Assembly (NCBI GenBank): GCA_030674185.1
Contig: CM060305.1
Span: 170,150,995-170,214,994 of the forward strand
Length of the DNA stretch: 64,000 bases
Origin: Monoplex corrugatus
Lineage: Eukaryota > Mollusca > Gastropoda > Littorinimorpha > Ranellidae
Reading direction: 5' to 3'
Shown here: in pieces, positions 1-13,507 of the stretch
How positions within the stretch are numbered: position 1 is the stretch's first letter
Layout of the letters: each line of letters begins with the position of its first letter
The notes under the pieces: generated by a model
Told to the model about the DNA's origin: nothing
Database searches by the model: none
What the model saw: the letters and a program-made list of their open reading frames with translations, nothing else
Program-made: the position numbers and the translations under genes

Positions 1-124
1 CATTCCATTCAAAAAGAATGTTTTGATTATAAGAAGCAAGTTTGTCACCAGAGTCTGGACATCTTATGTTTGATATGGATGATCGTGTTCTGTCAGTTCA
101 TCTTTTGGAGTGGATCTGTGTGAC

Positions 125-1060
125 TTTGTGTGACTAAACCTTTTGACTCCCTTACCCTGTCCACCAGCAATCCTGCATTGTCAACCATGCTAGCAAAGCA
201 AAAGCTTAACCCTTTGACTCCCTTACCCTATCCACCAGCAATCCTGCATTGTCAACCATGCTAGCAAAGCAAAAGCTTAACCCTTTGACTTCCTCACCCT
301 ATCCACTAGCAATCCTGCATTGTCAACTATGCTAGCAAAGCAAAAGCTTAACCCTTTGACTCCCTCACCCTATCCACCAGCAATCCTGCATTGTCAACCA
401 TGCTAGCAAAGCAAAAGCTTAACCCTTTGACTTCCTCACCCTATCCACCAGCAATCCTGCATTGTCAACCATGCTAGCAAAGCAAAAGCTTAACCCTTTG
501 ACTTCCTCACCCTATCCACTAGCAATCCTGCATTGTCAACTATGCTAGCAAAGCAAAAGCTTAACCCTTTGACTCCCTCACCCTATCCACCAGCAATCCT
601 GCATTGTCAACCATGCTAGCAAAGCAAAAGCTTAACCCTTTGACTCCCTCACCCTATCCACCAGCAATCCTGCATTGTCAACCATGCTAGCAAAGCAAAA
701 GCTTAACCCTTTGACTTCTTCACTCACCCTATCCACTAGCAATCCTGCATTGTCAACCATGCTAGCAAAGCAAAAGCTTAACCCTTTGACTTCCTCACCC
801 TATCCACTAGCAATCCTGCATTGTCAAATATGCTAGCAAAGCAAAAGCTTAACCCTTTGACTTCCTCACCCTATCCACTAGCAATCCTGCATTGTCAACT
901 ATGCTAGCAAAGCAAAAGCTTAACCCTTTGACTTCCTCACCCTATCCACTAGCAATCCTGCATTGTCAACTATGCTAGCAAAGCAAAAGCTTAACCCTTT
1001 GACTCCCTCAAAGGGTTAAGTTTTTGTAGTTAGTGGATATGGTTTGGGAGTCCAAGGGTT
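125..1060. repeat. 71-bp tandem array (about 12 copies) made from half of a TTAA foldback MITE
   Basis: Period 71 bp measured from successive TTAACCCTTTGACT starts (208, 279 and so on). The unit runs through CCACCAGCAATCCTGCATTG and TGCTAGCAAAGCAAAAGC. The same sequence forms the left half of the MITEs at 13125, 18172 and 53798. The array ends at about 1009-1060 with the inverse arm (AAAGGGTTAAG, then GGGAGTCCAAGGG), so one MITE appears to have expanded internally. Bases 1-124 hold nothing I recognise. Confidence 0.93.
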
Positions 1061-1164
1061 CATGGAATCTGTGTGACTTGATGGTTTTACTTTTTTTGGT
1101 TTTGGTTTTACCTGTCACAACTTTGCACCACCCCAGTGGTGTTGATCCCATGCTGTTCATTCTG

Positions 1165-1690
1165 GCTTCACAACACACTACCAGCCCCACACTCATTCAG
1201 TGTCATGGGATCCAGAAATGTCAAGCCATCGTAGGTTCACAACACACTACCAGCCCCACACTCATTCAGTGTCATGGGATCCAGAAATGTCAAGCCATCG
1301 TAGGTTCACAACACACTACCAGCCCCACACTCATTCAGTGTCATGGGATCCAGAAATGTCAAGCCATCGTAGGTTCACAACACACTACCAGCCCCACACT
1401 CATTCAGTGTCATGGGATCCAGAAATGTCAAGCCATCGTAGGTTCACAACACACTACCAGCCCCACACTCATTCAGTGTCATGGGATCCAGAAATGTCAA
1501 GCCATCGTAGGTTCACAACACACTACCAGCCCCACACTCATTCAGTGTCAGTGCCAGTTGAGCTCATGGGAACCAGAAATGTCAAGCCATCGTAGATTCA
1601 CAACACACTACCAGCTCCACACTCATTCAGTGTCAGTGCCATTTGAGCTCATGGGATCCAGAAATGTCAAGCCATCATGGGTTCACCCAC
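1165..1690. repeat. 69-bp minisatellite, about 7 copies
   Basis: Unit contains TGTCATGGGATCCAGAAATG and CCATCGTAGGTTCACAACAC; the period is 69 bp from 1202 to 1271. The first units are almost identical and the last two carry an insertion (AGTGCCAGTTGAGCTC type). 69 is a multiple of three, so frames stay open across it, but nothing suggests a protein. Confidence 0.93.
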
Positions 1691-1719
1691 AAGAGGAGAC
1701 ATTGCAACAGTAAGGAGAC

Positions 1720-4700
1720 CAGCACCACCACAGTCCCCCTACAACAACCTCCACAAACCAGTGACACCAAAGTCCCCTATAACAACCTCCACAAACCAGT
1801 GACACCACAGTCCCCCTACAACAACCTCCACAAACCAGTGACACCACAGTCCCCCTACAACAACCTCCACAAACCAGTGACACCAAAGTCCCCCTACAAC
1901 AACCTCCACAAACCAGTGACACCAAAGTCCCCTACAACAACCTCCACAAACCAGTGACACCACAGTCCCCTACAACAACCTCCACAAACCAGTGACACCA
2001 AAGTCCCCTACAACAACCTCCACAAACCAGTGACACCAAAGTCCCCTACAACAACCTCCACAAACCAGTGACACCAAAGTCCCCTACAACAACCTCCACA
2101 AACCAGTGACACCAAAGTCCCCTACAACAACCTCCACAAACCAGTGACACCAAAGTCCCCTACAACAACCTCCACAAACCAGTGACACCATAAGTCCCCT
2201 ACAACAACCTCCACAAACCAGTGACACCAAAGTCCCCTACAACAACCTCCACAAACCAGTGACACCAAAGTCCCCTACAACAACCTCCACAAACCAGTGA
2301 CACCAAAGTCCCACAACAGCCTCCACAAACCAGTGACACCAAAGTCCCCTACAACAACCTCCACAAACCAGTGACACCAAAGTCCCCTACAACAACCTCC
2401 ACAAACCAGTGACACCAAAGTCCCCTACAACAACCTCCACAAACCAGTGACACCAAAGTCCCTACAACAGCCTCTACAAACCAGTGACACCACAGTCCCC
2501 TACAACAACCTCCACAAACCAGTGACAACAAAGTCCCCTACAACAACCTCTACAAACCAGTGACACCACAGTCCCCTTACAACAATCTCCACAAACCAGT
2601 GACACCAAAGTCCCCTACAACAACCTCCACAAACCAGTGACACCAAAGACCCCTACAACAACCTCCACAAACCAGTGACACCAAAGTCCCTACACAACAA
2701 CCTCCACAAACCAGTGACACCAAAGACCCCTACAACAACCTCCACAAACCAGTGACACCAAAGACCCTACAACAACCTCCACAAACCAGTGACACCACAG
2801 TCCCCTACAACAACCTCCACAAACCAGTGACACCACAGTCCCCTACAACAACCTCCACAAACCAGTGACACCACAGTCCCCTACAACAACCTCCACAAAC
2901 CAGTGACACCACAGTTCCCCTACAACAACCTCCACAAACCAGCACCACCACAGTCCCCCTACAACAACCTCTACAAACCAGTGACACCAAAGTCCCCTAC
3001 AACAACCTCTACAAACCAGCACCACCACAGTCCCCCTACAACAACCTCCACAAACCAGTGACACCAAAGTCCCCTACAACAACCTCTACAAACCAGTGAC
3101 ACCGAAGTCCCCTACAACAACCTCCACAAACCAGTGACACCAAAGTCCCCTACAACAACCTCCACAAACCAGTGACACCAAAGTCCCCTACAACAACCTC
3201 CACAAACCAGTGACACCAAAGTCCCCTACAACAGCCTCCACAAACCAGTGACTGGTAAGTCCCCTACAACAACCTCCACAAACCAGTGACACCAAAGTCC
3301 CCTACAACAACCTCCACAAACCAGTGACACCAAAGTCCCCTACAACAACCTCCACAAACCAGTGACACCAAAGACCCCTACAACAACCTCCACAAACCAG
3401 TGACACCAAAGACCCCTACAACAACCTCCACAAACCAGTGACACCAAAGTCCCCTACAACAACCTCCACAAAACCAGTGACACCAAAGTCCCCTACAACA
3501 ACCTCCACAAACCAGTGACACCAAAGCCCCTACAACAGCCTCTCAAAACCAGTGACACCAAAGACCCCTACAACAACCTCCACAAACCAGTGACACCAAA
3601 GACCCCTACAACAACCTCCACAAACCAGTGACACCAAAGACCCCTACAACAACCTCCACAAACCAGTGACACCAAAGACCCCTACAACAACCTCCACAAA
3701 CCAGTGACACCAAAGACCCCTACAATAACCTCCACAAACCAGTGACATCAAAGTCCCTACAACAACCTCCACAAACCAGTGACACCAAAGACCCCTACAA
3801 CAACCTCCACAAACCAGTGACACCAAAGTCCCCTACAACAACCTCCACAAACCAGTGACACCAAAGTCCCCTACAACAACCTCCACAAACCAGTGACACC
3901 AAAGTCCCCTACAACAGCCTCCACAAACCAGTGACACCAAAAACCCCTACAACAACCTCCACAAACCAGTGACACCAAAGTCCCCTACAACAGCCTCTAC
4001 AAACCAGTGACACCACAGTCCCCTACAACAACCTCCACAAACCAGTGACAACAAAGTCCCCTACAACAACCTCTACAAACCAGTGACACCACAGTCCCCC
4101 TACAACAATCTCCACAAACCAGTGACACCAAAGTCCCCTACAACAACCTCCACAAACCAGTGACACCAAAGACCCCTACAACAACCTCCACAAACCAGTG
4201 ACACCAAAGTCCCCTACAACAACCTCCACAAACCAGTGACACCAAAGACCCCTACAACAACCTCCACAAACCAGTGACACCAAAGACCCCTACAACAACC
4301 TCCACAAACCAGTGACACCACAGTCCCCTACAACAACCTCCACAAACCAGTGACACCACAGTCCCCTACAACAACCTCCACAAACCAGTGACACCACAGT
4401 CCCCTACAACAACCTCCACAAACCAGTGACACCAAGTCCCTACAACAACCTCCACAAACCAGTGACACCACAGTTCCCCTACAACAACCTCCACAAACCA
4501 GCACCACCACAGTCCCCCTACAACAACCTCTACAAACCAGTGACACCAAAGTCCCCTACAACAACCTCTACAAACCAGCACCACCACAGTCCCCTACAAC
4601 AACCTCCACAAACCAGTGACACCAAAGTCCCCTACAACAACCTCTACAAACCAGTGACACCAAAGTCCCCTACAACAACCTCCACAAACCAGTGACACCA

Positions 4701-5465
4701 AAGTCCCCTACAACAACCTCCACAAACCAGTGACACCACAGTCCCCTACAACAACCTCCACAAACCAGTGACACCAAAGTCCCCTACAACCTCCAGAAAC
4801 CAGTGACACCAAAGCCCCTACAACAACCTCCACAAACCAGTGACACCACAAGTCCCCTACAACAACCTCCACAAACCAGTGACACCAAAGCCCCTACAAC
4901 AACCTCCACAAACCAGTGACACCACAGTCCCCTACAACAACCTCCACAAACCAGTGACACCAAAGTCCCCTACAACAGCCTCCACAAACCAGTGACACCA
5001 AAGTCCCCTACAACAACCTCCACAAACCAGTGACACCAAAGTCCCCTACAACCACCTCCACAAACCAGTGACACCAAAGACCCCTACAACAACCTCCACA
5101 AACCAGTGACACCAAAGACCCCTACAACAACCTCCACAAACCAGTGACACCAAAGTCCCCTACAACAACCTCCACAAACCAGTGACACCAAAGTCCCCTA
5201 CAACAACCTCCACAAACCAGTGACACCAAAGTCCCCTACAACAACCTCCACAAACCAGTGACACCAAAGTCCCCTACAACAACCTCCACAAACCAGTGAC
5301 ACCAAAGACCCCTACAACAGCCTCCACAAACCAGTGACACCAAAGACCCCTACAACAACCTCCACAAACCAGTGACACCAAAGTCCCCTACAACAACCTC
5401 CACAAACCAGTGACACCAAAGTCCCCTACAACCACCTCCACAAACCAGTGACACCAAAGACCCCA
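1720..5465. repeat. 38-bp minisatellite, roughly 98 copies
   Basis: Unit starts CCACAAACCAGTGACACC and continues AAAGTCCCCTACAACAACCT. Variants differ by AAAG/ACAG, single C loss and GCACCACC substitution. Blocks of variants recur in the same order (about 2760-3100 and 4310-4640), which points to larger segmental duplications inside the array. Confidence 0.96.
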
Positions 5466-6197
5466 ACTTCAGTTCACCTCACGCATGGAAGCAGAAGAGG
5501 AAACCAAAATACAAGTTACCGTGAGATCAGGACATGAAAGACCACCAAGGAATCTGGTGCAATTTTTGCAATGCTATGAAGATGTCATTAAAACAAGGAT
5601 GATGATAATGATGCTGTTAGTTCCATCTAGGATAGAGACAGTGCATCAGGACTGTACTCTACACTTACTATCACAGTATATCCTGGCAACTGACCAGGCT
5701 TGAGAGATACACACACCTGCGGTGTTGGTCAGGAAATTTGAGCAACACTGTCAATGATGCATCTGTAAAAAGGACGATACTTGGCTGCATGGTTGCAATG
5801 TTCCCAATGAGCCCATAACATTCTCAGCTGTGCTTAGGAGCTGACCAGGGCAGAGAAATCCCTCAATAATTTGTTTGGAACCGATGGGGAGTTCAAAGCC
5901 ACCACCACCCAGTCAGATGTCCATTACATAAGTGGTTTGCCACAGTGACACCTGACTTTATGAACTGTGTGTCATATGGAATGTGTGTGAATGAGTGGTT
6001 TGTGTAGTGCCCACTGATTTTTCAAATGTATCTGTGTGAATGAATGAATTCTTCCGATTGAGTTTTCAACTTATGTCTGAAAAGAAAATGAGAGAGATGG
6101 ATTCATATCAACCAACACACAAAAATATATTTAAAGACAAAGCGGAAGAACATTAGTATGGCTTGACTATCTTCTTCTTTTTCATCTTCTCCATTCA
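5466..6197. other. Unique spacer with a SINE-like fragment at 5704-5770
   Basis: No gene recognised. Bases 5704-5770 (GAGATACACACACCTGCGGT and the following GTTGGTCAGGAAATTTGAGC) match 43246-43310 with scattered substitutions, so they belong to a dispersed repeat family. The remainder shows no motif I can name. Confidence 0.6.
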
Positions 6198-6418
6198 AGA
6201 AAACTGTGATTTCATGGCCCGAACCTTACATATAACAGTACACGAGACAAAACAACCAATGATTTCATGGCCCGATCCTTACACATAACAGTACACCAGA
6301 CAAAACAACCAATGATTTCATGGCCCGATCCTTACACATAACAGTACACCAGACAAAACAACCAATGATTTCATGGCCCGATCCTTACACATAACAGTAC
6401 ACGAGACAAATCAACCCA
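6198..6418. repeat. 53-bp tandem repeat, about 4 copies
   Basis: Unit contains GATTTCATGGCCCGATCCTT and ACACATAACAGTACACCAGA. The copies are nearly identical. It lies just ahead of an AT-rich stretch. Confidence 0.92.
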
Positions 6419-6461
6419 AGTGAAAAAGAATAAGAGAAACATCCAAAAACTTGTTGGTTAC

Positions 6462-6505
6462 TGCTTTATTTATTTTTTTTATTCAGTTTTTATTCAAAAT
6501 ACAGT
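6462..6505 (-). promoter_or_regulatory. Cluster of possible polyadenylation signals (minus strand)
   Basis: On the minus strand the stretch reads GAATAAAAACTGAATAAAAA followed by AATAAATAAAG, giving several AATAAA hexamers. The NBEAL gene runs in this direction, so this could mark a distal 3' end, but no exon links it to the gene. AT-rich DNA gives such hexamers by chance. Weak call. Confidence 0.2.
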
Positions 6506-6916
6506 GCACGGTTCACACTCCTTGCACAGTTTTGAACACAGGCCCAAACCAGTGAATTGCATGATGGACGAATGCAGTGACATTGTTCACATAAATCACA
6601 AGAAGCAGAGCAGTCTTTCATTCTCCTTTTACTCTAGTCTATCCACATGTATATGTATATACAGGACAACAATACTACAATGAAACATATCTCTCTTCCT
6701 CACTCCTCTTTCCCAGAATTTTTTGTGAGGAAGGGTGGAACAATTTAGGCGTAATCATTACAATCAATCATTATGATTATTGAATATAAATGATATGGAC
6801 AGGCTACATATAATCAAACATGTTGCACTGATTAAATGCACATTTTCCACTCACATAATGAAGATTATATATCACAGCCAACACAACATTTGTTTCATAA
6901 GGCTTGTTTGGAAGGC

Positions 6917-8452
6917 ACATCAAATACATACCCAAACACTCAACATTCACATCAAATACATACCCAAACACTCAACATTCACATCAAATACATACCAACA
7001 CTCAACATTCACATCAAATACATACCCAAACACTCAACATTCACATCAAATACATACCCAAACACTCAACATTCACATCAAATACATACCCAAACACTCA
7101 ACATTCACATCAAATACATACCCAAACACTCAACATTCACATCAAATACATACCCAAACACTCAACATTCACATCAAATACATACCCAAACACTCAACAT
7201 TCACATCAAATACATACCCAAACACTCAACATTCACATCAAATACATACCCAAACACTCAACATTCACATCAAATACATACCCAAACACTCAACATTCAC
7301 ATCAAATACATACCCAAACACTCAACATTCACATCAAATACATACCCAAACACTCAACATTCACATCAAATACATACCCAAACACTCAACATTCACATCA
7401 AATACATACCCAAACACTCAACATTCACATCAAATACATACCCAAACACTCAACATTCACATCAAATACATACCCAAACACTCAACATTCACATCAAATA
7501 CATACCCAAACACTCAACATTCACATCAAATACATACCCAAACACTCAACATTCACATCAAATACATACCCAAACACTCAACATTCACATCAAATACATA
7601 CCCAAACACTCAACATTCACATCAAATACATACCCAAACACTCAACATTCACATCAAATACATACCCAAACACTCAACATTCACATCAAATACATACCCA
7701 AACACTCAACATTCACATCAAATACATACCCAAACACTCAACATTCACATCAAATACATACCCAAACACTCAACATTCACATCAAATACATACCCAAACA
7801 CTCAACATTCACATCAAATACATACCCAAACACTCAACATTCACATCAAATACATACCCAAACACTCAACATTCACATCAAATACATACCCACACATCAA
7901 CATTCACATCAAATACATACCCAAACACTCAACATTCACATCAAATACATACCCACACACTCAACATTCACATCAAATACATACCCAAACACTCAACATT
8001 CACATCAAATACATACCCAAACACTCAACATTCACATCAAATACATACCCACACACTCAACATTCACATCAAATACATACCCAAACACTCAACATTCACA
8101 TCAAATACATACCCACACACTCAACATTCACATCAAATACATACCCAAACACTCAACATTCACATCAAATACATACCCACACACTCAACATTCACATCAA
8201 ATACATATCCAAACACTCAACATTCACATCAAATACATACCCACACACTCAACATTCACATCAAATACATACCCACACACTCAACATTCACATCAAATAC
8301 ATACCCAAACACTCAACATTCACATCAAATACATACCCACACACTCAACATTCACATCAAATACATACCCAAACACTCAACATTCACATCAAATACATAC
8401 CCACACACTCAACATTCACATCAAATACATACCCAAACACTCAACATTCACA
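6917..8452. repeat. 32-bp minisatellite, about 48 very uniform copies
   Basis: Unit begins ACATCAAATACATACCCAAA and ends CACTCAACATTC. Copies are almost perfectly identical from 6917 to about 7880; after that CCCACACA variants alternate with CCCAAACA. The unit has no stop trinucleotide on the plus strand, so all three forward frames stay open for about 550 codons. This is composition, not coding. Confidence 0.97.
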
Positions 8453-10360
8453 ATAATCTCATGGGTCTGTCTATACAGCGTGGATATTATCAAGAATGCT
8501 ACAACGCCTCACATGCATACTCACACATGCTCCTTCACTTAAATATTTGACCATAACCGCCTTGTACATAACCATTTCATGTAAACCATTGGAAGTTCTA
8601 CCATAAACAAATGCCAAGAAAGAAACAATATAATGAAGCTACAACATTTAACAAAAATACACCCTTTCTAAAACATGTGATTCCTTCTGTATAATATAAA
8701 ATCCCAACATCTTTATTTTTTCAACACTACCCTTCTCAGCACTATTCTTTTTTTTTTCTACAAAAGATGAGCAAAACCATCTCAAAATGTAAAGGCGATT
8801 TAGCAGGTTACAAAAACAACCATTGCAATAGTTGTCACAGTATGATTTCTAAACAATTCCACAACTAAGTGAATGAAATTCTATGTTCACAGTCTTGCTT
8901 AAAAACAAAAGGTTAGTTGACATCCATTTTCTTTTCAGTTTGCAAATCAACTTTTCTATCCTTCCAGCTGTTGCACAAGCATTTTATGCACAATACTTCA
9001 AAGTTTACATATAAATAAACACTGCTTCAAAATAGTCACTGAGAAAATTTCATACAAAATAATGTTATTGCATCTTCCCAGAGCATTTCATTCGGGGAGA
9101 AATATTTACCTGAATCTATTCACATTTCCAAAACATTTTCTGGAAACATATATCACTGTTCATTAAAGAGACAAGAGGATAAAACTAAGCAACTTTCAAC
9201 CTCATGATTTTAGGTAATGACAGCCTGTGATAAATGCCATGGTGCCATGTAGTGGTGAATAACTTACAAAAAATACAATACACTAAAAAGATGTCCAATT
9301 GTTTCCATGTTGAGTCATCCACATACAGTCTATCTTGCAAAAAGAAATCTAAATAGAAAGTTCCCAGTGTCGGTCATCCCTCTAAAGTCTATCTTTCAAG
9401 AAATCAAACAAAAAGTTCCCAGTATCATTTCCAAAATGACAGGGCATTGGCACACCAAGTTATTTTATTCAGCAAGCACTGGTAATATCAATTTCTTCTC
9501 ATAAACCATTTCCAACTTTCACAACAGAAACTAAATACAGAACAAACCCTTGATGTAGATGTAAGCTAAACCAACCTTAGCACATTAATCCCACTGGAAA
9601 ACACAATACCCAACATCCTTTTGGTGCTGTGCAAAATACCATAAATGTATACATTCACAAGCACTTCACAATGCATGATATATTTCTTATACCATTTGTA
9701 ACAGTTTTTACACACACACACACAAATCCCACATGCCTTTTAATTCCAATTTGATAAACCCCATTTTGAAAACTTGAGTGATTAAAAGAAAACAAGAACA
9801 ACCCCTTCAATTTTACAAGCTGAATTCAAAAGCACTATACATACATTCATACTAATATCATTTACGTGAATACACATTGAACATGGATGATAAATTCACA
9901 CACATACAACCTACAATTGATGAATGCTTGGCTGAAACATAAATTCATGTTAAATGTCATTTATGTGAATACCCACTGAAAACGGGTGACAAATTCACAC
10001 ATAAATGAGTGCTCAGCTGTAAATATTCAAGCACCTTACCTTTGTATGTGGAGTTTAATTCATTTCTCTTTGTGGCATAAATTCAGTTCTTTAATTTAAA
10101 TGCGTCACAGCTGAAGAAATGATCAGGAAAACTTTGAGATTATGGACCTAATATACGCCTATAGCTAACAACAGTCCTGCACTAGTCATTCTGATGCACA
10201 GACTGCAGTAAATGGAATAAGGTGGCACGCTTTCACAAAAACAAAAAAAATAATTACATAAATAAATGACCAACTGCCATATATACCAGGAAAATAACTC
10301 GGCCCTATCCTCTGCACCCAACAGATGACGTGCCAATCAATCACTGTGTTGATGAAGACA
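8453..10360. other. AT-rich unique sequence, no gene recognised
   Basis: About 1.9 kb without tandem structure apart from a short CA run near 9711. Two similar segments (about 9845-9935 and 9950-10010, TGTGAATACACATTGAACAT against TGTGAATACCCACTGAAAAC) look like an old local duplication. It could be 3' UTR or intergenic; the sequence does not decide. Confidence 0.4.
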
Positions 10361-11300
10361 GTTCCATCAAGACACCTCTATGGGGTCATCATTCCATCTA
10401 GACACTTCTATGGGGTCACCATTCCATCTAGACACTTCTATGGGGTCACCATTCCATCTAGACACTTCTATGGGGTCACCATTCCATCTAGACACTTCTA
10501 TGGGGTCACTGTTCCATCTAGACACTTCTATGGGGTCACCATTCCATCTAGACACTTCTATGGGGTCACTGTTCCATCTAGACACTTCTATGGGGTCACT
10601 GTTCCATCTAGACACTTCTATGGGGTCACCATTCCATCTAGACACTTATATGGGGTCACCATTCCATCTAGACACTTCTATGGGGTCACTGTTCCATCTA
10701 GACACTTCTATGGGGTCACCATTCCATCTAGACACTTCTATGGGGTCACCATTCCATCTAGACACTTCTATGGGGTCACCTTCCATCTAGACACTTCTAT
10801 GGGTCACCATTCCATCTAGACACTTCTATGGGGTCACTGTTCCATCTAGACACTTCTATGGGGTCACATTCCATCTAGACACTTCTATGGGGTCACTGTT
10901 CCATCTAGACACTTCTATGGGTCACTGTTCCATCTAGACACTTCTATGGGGTCACTGTTCCATCTAGACACTTCTATGGGGTCACATTCCATCTAGACAC
11001 TTCTATGGGGTCACCTTCCATCTAGACACTTCTATGGGGTCACCATTCCATCTAGACACTTCTATGGGGTCACCATTCCATCTAGACACTTCTATGGGGT
11101 CAATCCATCTGTTTATGAGGTCACCGTTCCATCTAGACACCTCTATGGGGTCAATCAGTGTGTTGATGACGACTGTTCCATCTAGACACCTCTATGGGGT
11201 CAATCAGTGTGTTGATGACGACCGTTCCATCTAGACACCTCTATGGGGTCAATCACGGTGTTGATGACGACCGTTCCATCTAGACACCTCTATGGGATGA
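10361..11300. repeat. 30-bp minisatellite passing into a 49-bp variant
   Basis: The unit ATTCCATCTAGACACTTCTA plus TGGGGTCACC repeats about 25 times to 11110. Then a longer version with TCAATCAGTGTGTTGATGAC inserted repeats about four times to 11300. The insert matches the flank at 10338-10355 (TCACTGTGTTGATGAAGACA), so the array seems to have grown from a longer ancestral unit that lost its spacer. Confidence 0.95.
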
Positions 11301-11334
11301 CTATTATCGCTTTGATTCCTGCATCCTATGCATC

Positions 11335-11447
11335 AGCTTCCTACAGGGAGCTGGTGGATAGGGTGAGGGAGTCAAAGGGTTAAGTTTTTGCTTTGCTAAC
11401 ATGGTTGACAATGCAGGATGCTGGTGAAAAGGGTCAGGAGTCGATTA
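11335..11447. mobile_element. Partial TTAA-type foldback MITE
   Basis: Contains CAGCTTCCTACAGGGAGCTG, then GTGAGGGAGTCAAAGGGTTA, then GCTTTGCTAACATGGTTGAC and a degraded right end (GGGTCAGGAGTCGATTAAAA). This is the right part of the family seen complete at 35575-35767. The left end is missing. Confidence 0.8.
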
Positions 11448-11529
11448 AAATGAAGACCATTTCATCCAGACAGTTCCAAGGGATGACTTATTACCAATCA
11501 AATCTCACTGCAATTGTACAAGTGCAAGC

Positions 11530-12075
11530 CTGCATGATGCCATTCTGAAGGTTCTTTACCACACTTCCTTTCAAATCGACTTAGTGCATCTCACAGCCTG
11601 TACAAACCTGCAAACCTTGAATGTTGCCATTTGAAGGTTCTTTACCACACTTCCTTTCAAATCGACTTAGTGCATCTCACAGCCTGTACAAACCTGCAAA
11701 CCTTGAATGTTGCCATTTTGAAGGTTCTTTACCACACTTCCTTTCAGATCGACTTAGTGCATCTCACAGCCTGTACAAACTTGCAAACCTTGAATGTTGC
11801 CATTTTGAAGGTTCTTTACCACACTTCCTTTCAGATCGACTTAGTGCATCTCACAGCCTGTACAAACTTGCAAACCTTGAATGTTGCCATTTTGAAGGTT
11901 CTTTACCACACTTCCTTTCAGATCGACTTAGTGCATCTCACAGCCTGTACAAACTTGCAAACCTTGAATGTTGCCATTTTGAAGGTTCTTTACCACACTT
12001 CCTTTCAAATCGACTTAGTGCATCTCACAGCCAGTACAAACTTGCAAGCCCTGCATGTTGCCATTTTGATAAACC
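11530..12075. repeat. 87-bp tandem repeat, about 6 copies
   Basis: Period 86-87 bp measured from CCATTCTGAAGG (11540), 11627, 11713 and 11800. Unit includes TTCTTTACCACACTTCCTTT and CGACTTAGTGCATCTCACAG. The last copies diverge into unique sequence near 12060. Confidence 0.94.
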
Positions 12076-12114
12076 TTCACACCCTACCTTTCAAACTGCC
12101 TTTGCACATATCAA

Positions 12115-12590
12115 AAGAAAATCTTGTCAACATGACAGAAACAGAAAGCACAAATAAAGGACTGATGTCCAAACAGTAAGAAGACCTGATGCATGGTAAT
12201 CGTAAAAAACAAGAAACCCCCTTAAGTGAAGTAACAGCAGATGGTCTAGCACTGGGACATGTTGATAAGTTTAAATATCTGGGAAAATTCATCTCACCAA
12301 ACGGCAGATACACACTGGAAATATCCTGCAGAATTGGCCAAACTAAAACAGCATTCCAGAAAACGAAAAGCAGTCTTATCAACAAATGCCGATCAACGGA
12401 CATCAGAAAGAGAGCTTTTCAGTGTTGTATAGAACCGATACTGTAGTATGGATACCAGAAGAACAAAAGACAGACTGGATAGAAGGACAGAAGATAAACT
12501 TACAGTGACAAACGACAATTTCTTATGGAGAGCTGTGATCGCCAACGCCGTGCGGCAAAGCACATGATGATGATGATGTGTGCATCTACA
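12115..12590 (+). mobile_element. LINE (non-LTR retrotransposon) reverse-transcriptase C-terminal fragment, RTE-like 3' end
   Basis: The plus strand reads LALGHVDKFKYLGKFISPNG, then RIGQTKTAFQKTKSSLINK, then RKRAFQCCIEPIL. This is the familiar segment after the RT catalytic core in endonuclease-type LINE ORF2 proteins. An in-frame stop follows EPIL where a Leu-Tyr-Gly run is usual, and further stops follow. The fragment ends in GCAAAGCACATGATGATGAT; a (TGA)n-like tail is typical of RTE elements. 5'-truncated and dead. Confidence 0.85.
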
Positions 12591-13124
12591 TGGTTTAGAT
12601 ACTAGTTACGTATTCATTTGTGTATGTACATGAATGTGTGTACTCTGATGTGTGTGTGTGTGTGTATGTAAAATATCAGTGTTTCTGTATGTATTACTCC
12701 GCATGACTTATAACTGTGACACACAGTTTGGTGAACAGCACTATGCAAGAACAATTCATGACTATCATCACTGTCTCTCACACACACTTTCTAAACATTT
12801 CATACCAAACCAACCAAACCAACCAAAGTCATTAAAAAAAGTCACAAAATACTGACACTACAGGGAACCTCGATAAAAAAAGCTACTGCCCTAAATATAA
12901 CAGTTAACTTCACAACCACCCAAAAGACACCTGCATGGTGTACATGTGAAATACTATCTACGTGACCTGTAGATAAGACTGAAAAAAAAAGCGATGCTGA
13001 GATCCCACACACAATTTATAACATATACTGAAGTACCCTCTCCTCCAAACGTGTGGATGCTGTAACAAAATGAGCTTGAGGTAGGACACTGCAGCTACAC
13101 ACCACGTCTAAGCAGGCATGTTTC
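12591..13124. other. Unique sequence between LINE fragment and MITE
   Basis: A short GT run near 12644-12665 and otherwise no recognised feature. No open frame with protein-like content. Confidence 0.4.
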
Positions 13125-13316
13125 TTAACCCTCTGACTCCCCTACCCTGTCTACCAGCATCCTGCATTGTCAACCATGTTAACAAAGCAAAAACTTAACC
13201 CTTTGACTCCCCCATTCTATCTCAAAGTTCCTGCAGGAAACTGGAGGATAGGGTGAGGAAATCAAAGAGTTAAGTTTGTGCAGTTGGTGGACAGGGTGTG
13301 GGAGTCAAAGGGTTAA
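13125..13316. mobile_element. TTAA-flanked foldback MITE (piggyBac-type ends), 192 bp
   Basis: Begins TTAACCCTCTGACTCCCCTA and ends TGTGGGAGTCAAAGGGTTAA. TTAA at both ends fits a TTAA target duplication, and CCC...GGG termini are those of piggyBac-superfamily elements. Inside lies a second hairpin, TTCCTGCAGGAA at its centre. Too short to encode a transposase. The piggyBac assignment is inference from the ends. Confidence 0.82.
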
Positions 13317-13507
13317 ATTTGAACATGATGTCTAGACAGACATGTTTCTAACAAAAGTTTAAACACACTGTCTAAACAGGTGCCTCTTACAAAGTTTACA
13401 CATTACTACCAAGAGTTCAACCCGACATACATTCTGTAGCTGGTTTTCGTCAGCGTTGTTCTCGTCTATGCAGTCACCTGTCCTCCTCCCTGTCTACACC
13501 AGTGTAT

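Noticed and set aside
5485..5703. 72-codon plus-strand open frame after the 38-bp array
   Set aside because: No domain, no splice context; its 3' end runs into a dispersed repeat fragment.
12189..12446. Short plus-strand open frame as a possible cellular gene
   Set aside because: Its sequence is the C-terminal RT segment of a LINE, with stops and an RTE-type tail, so it is a transposon remnant.
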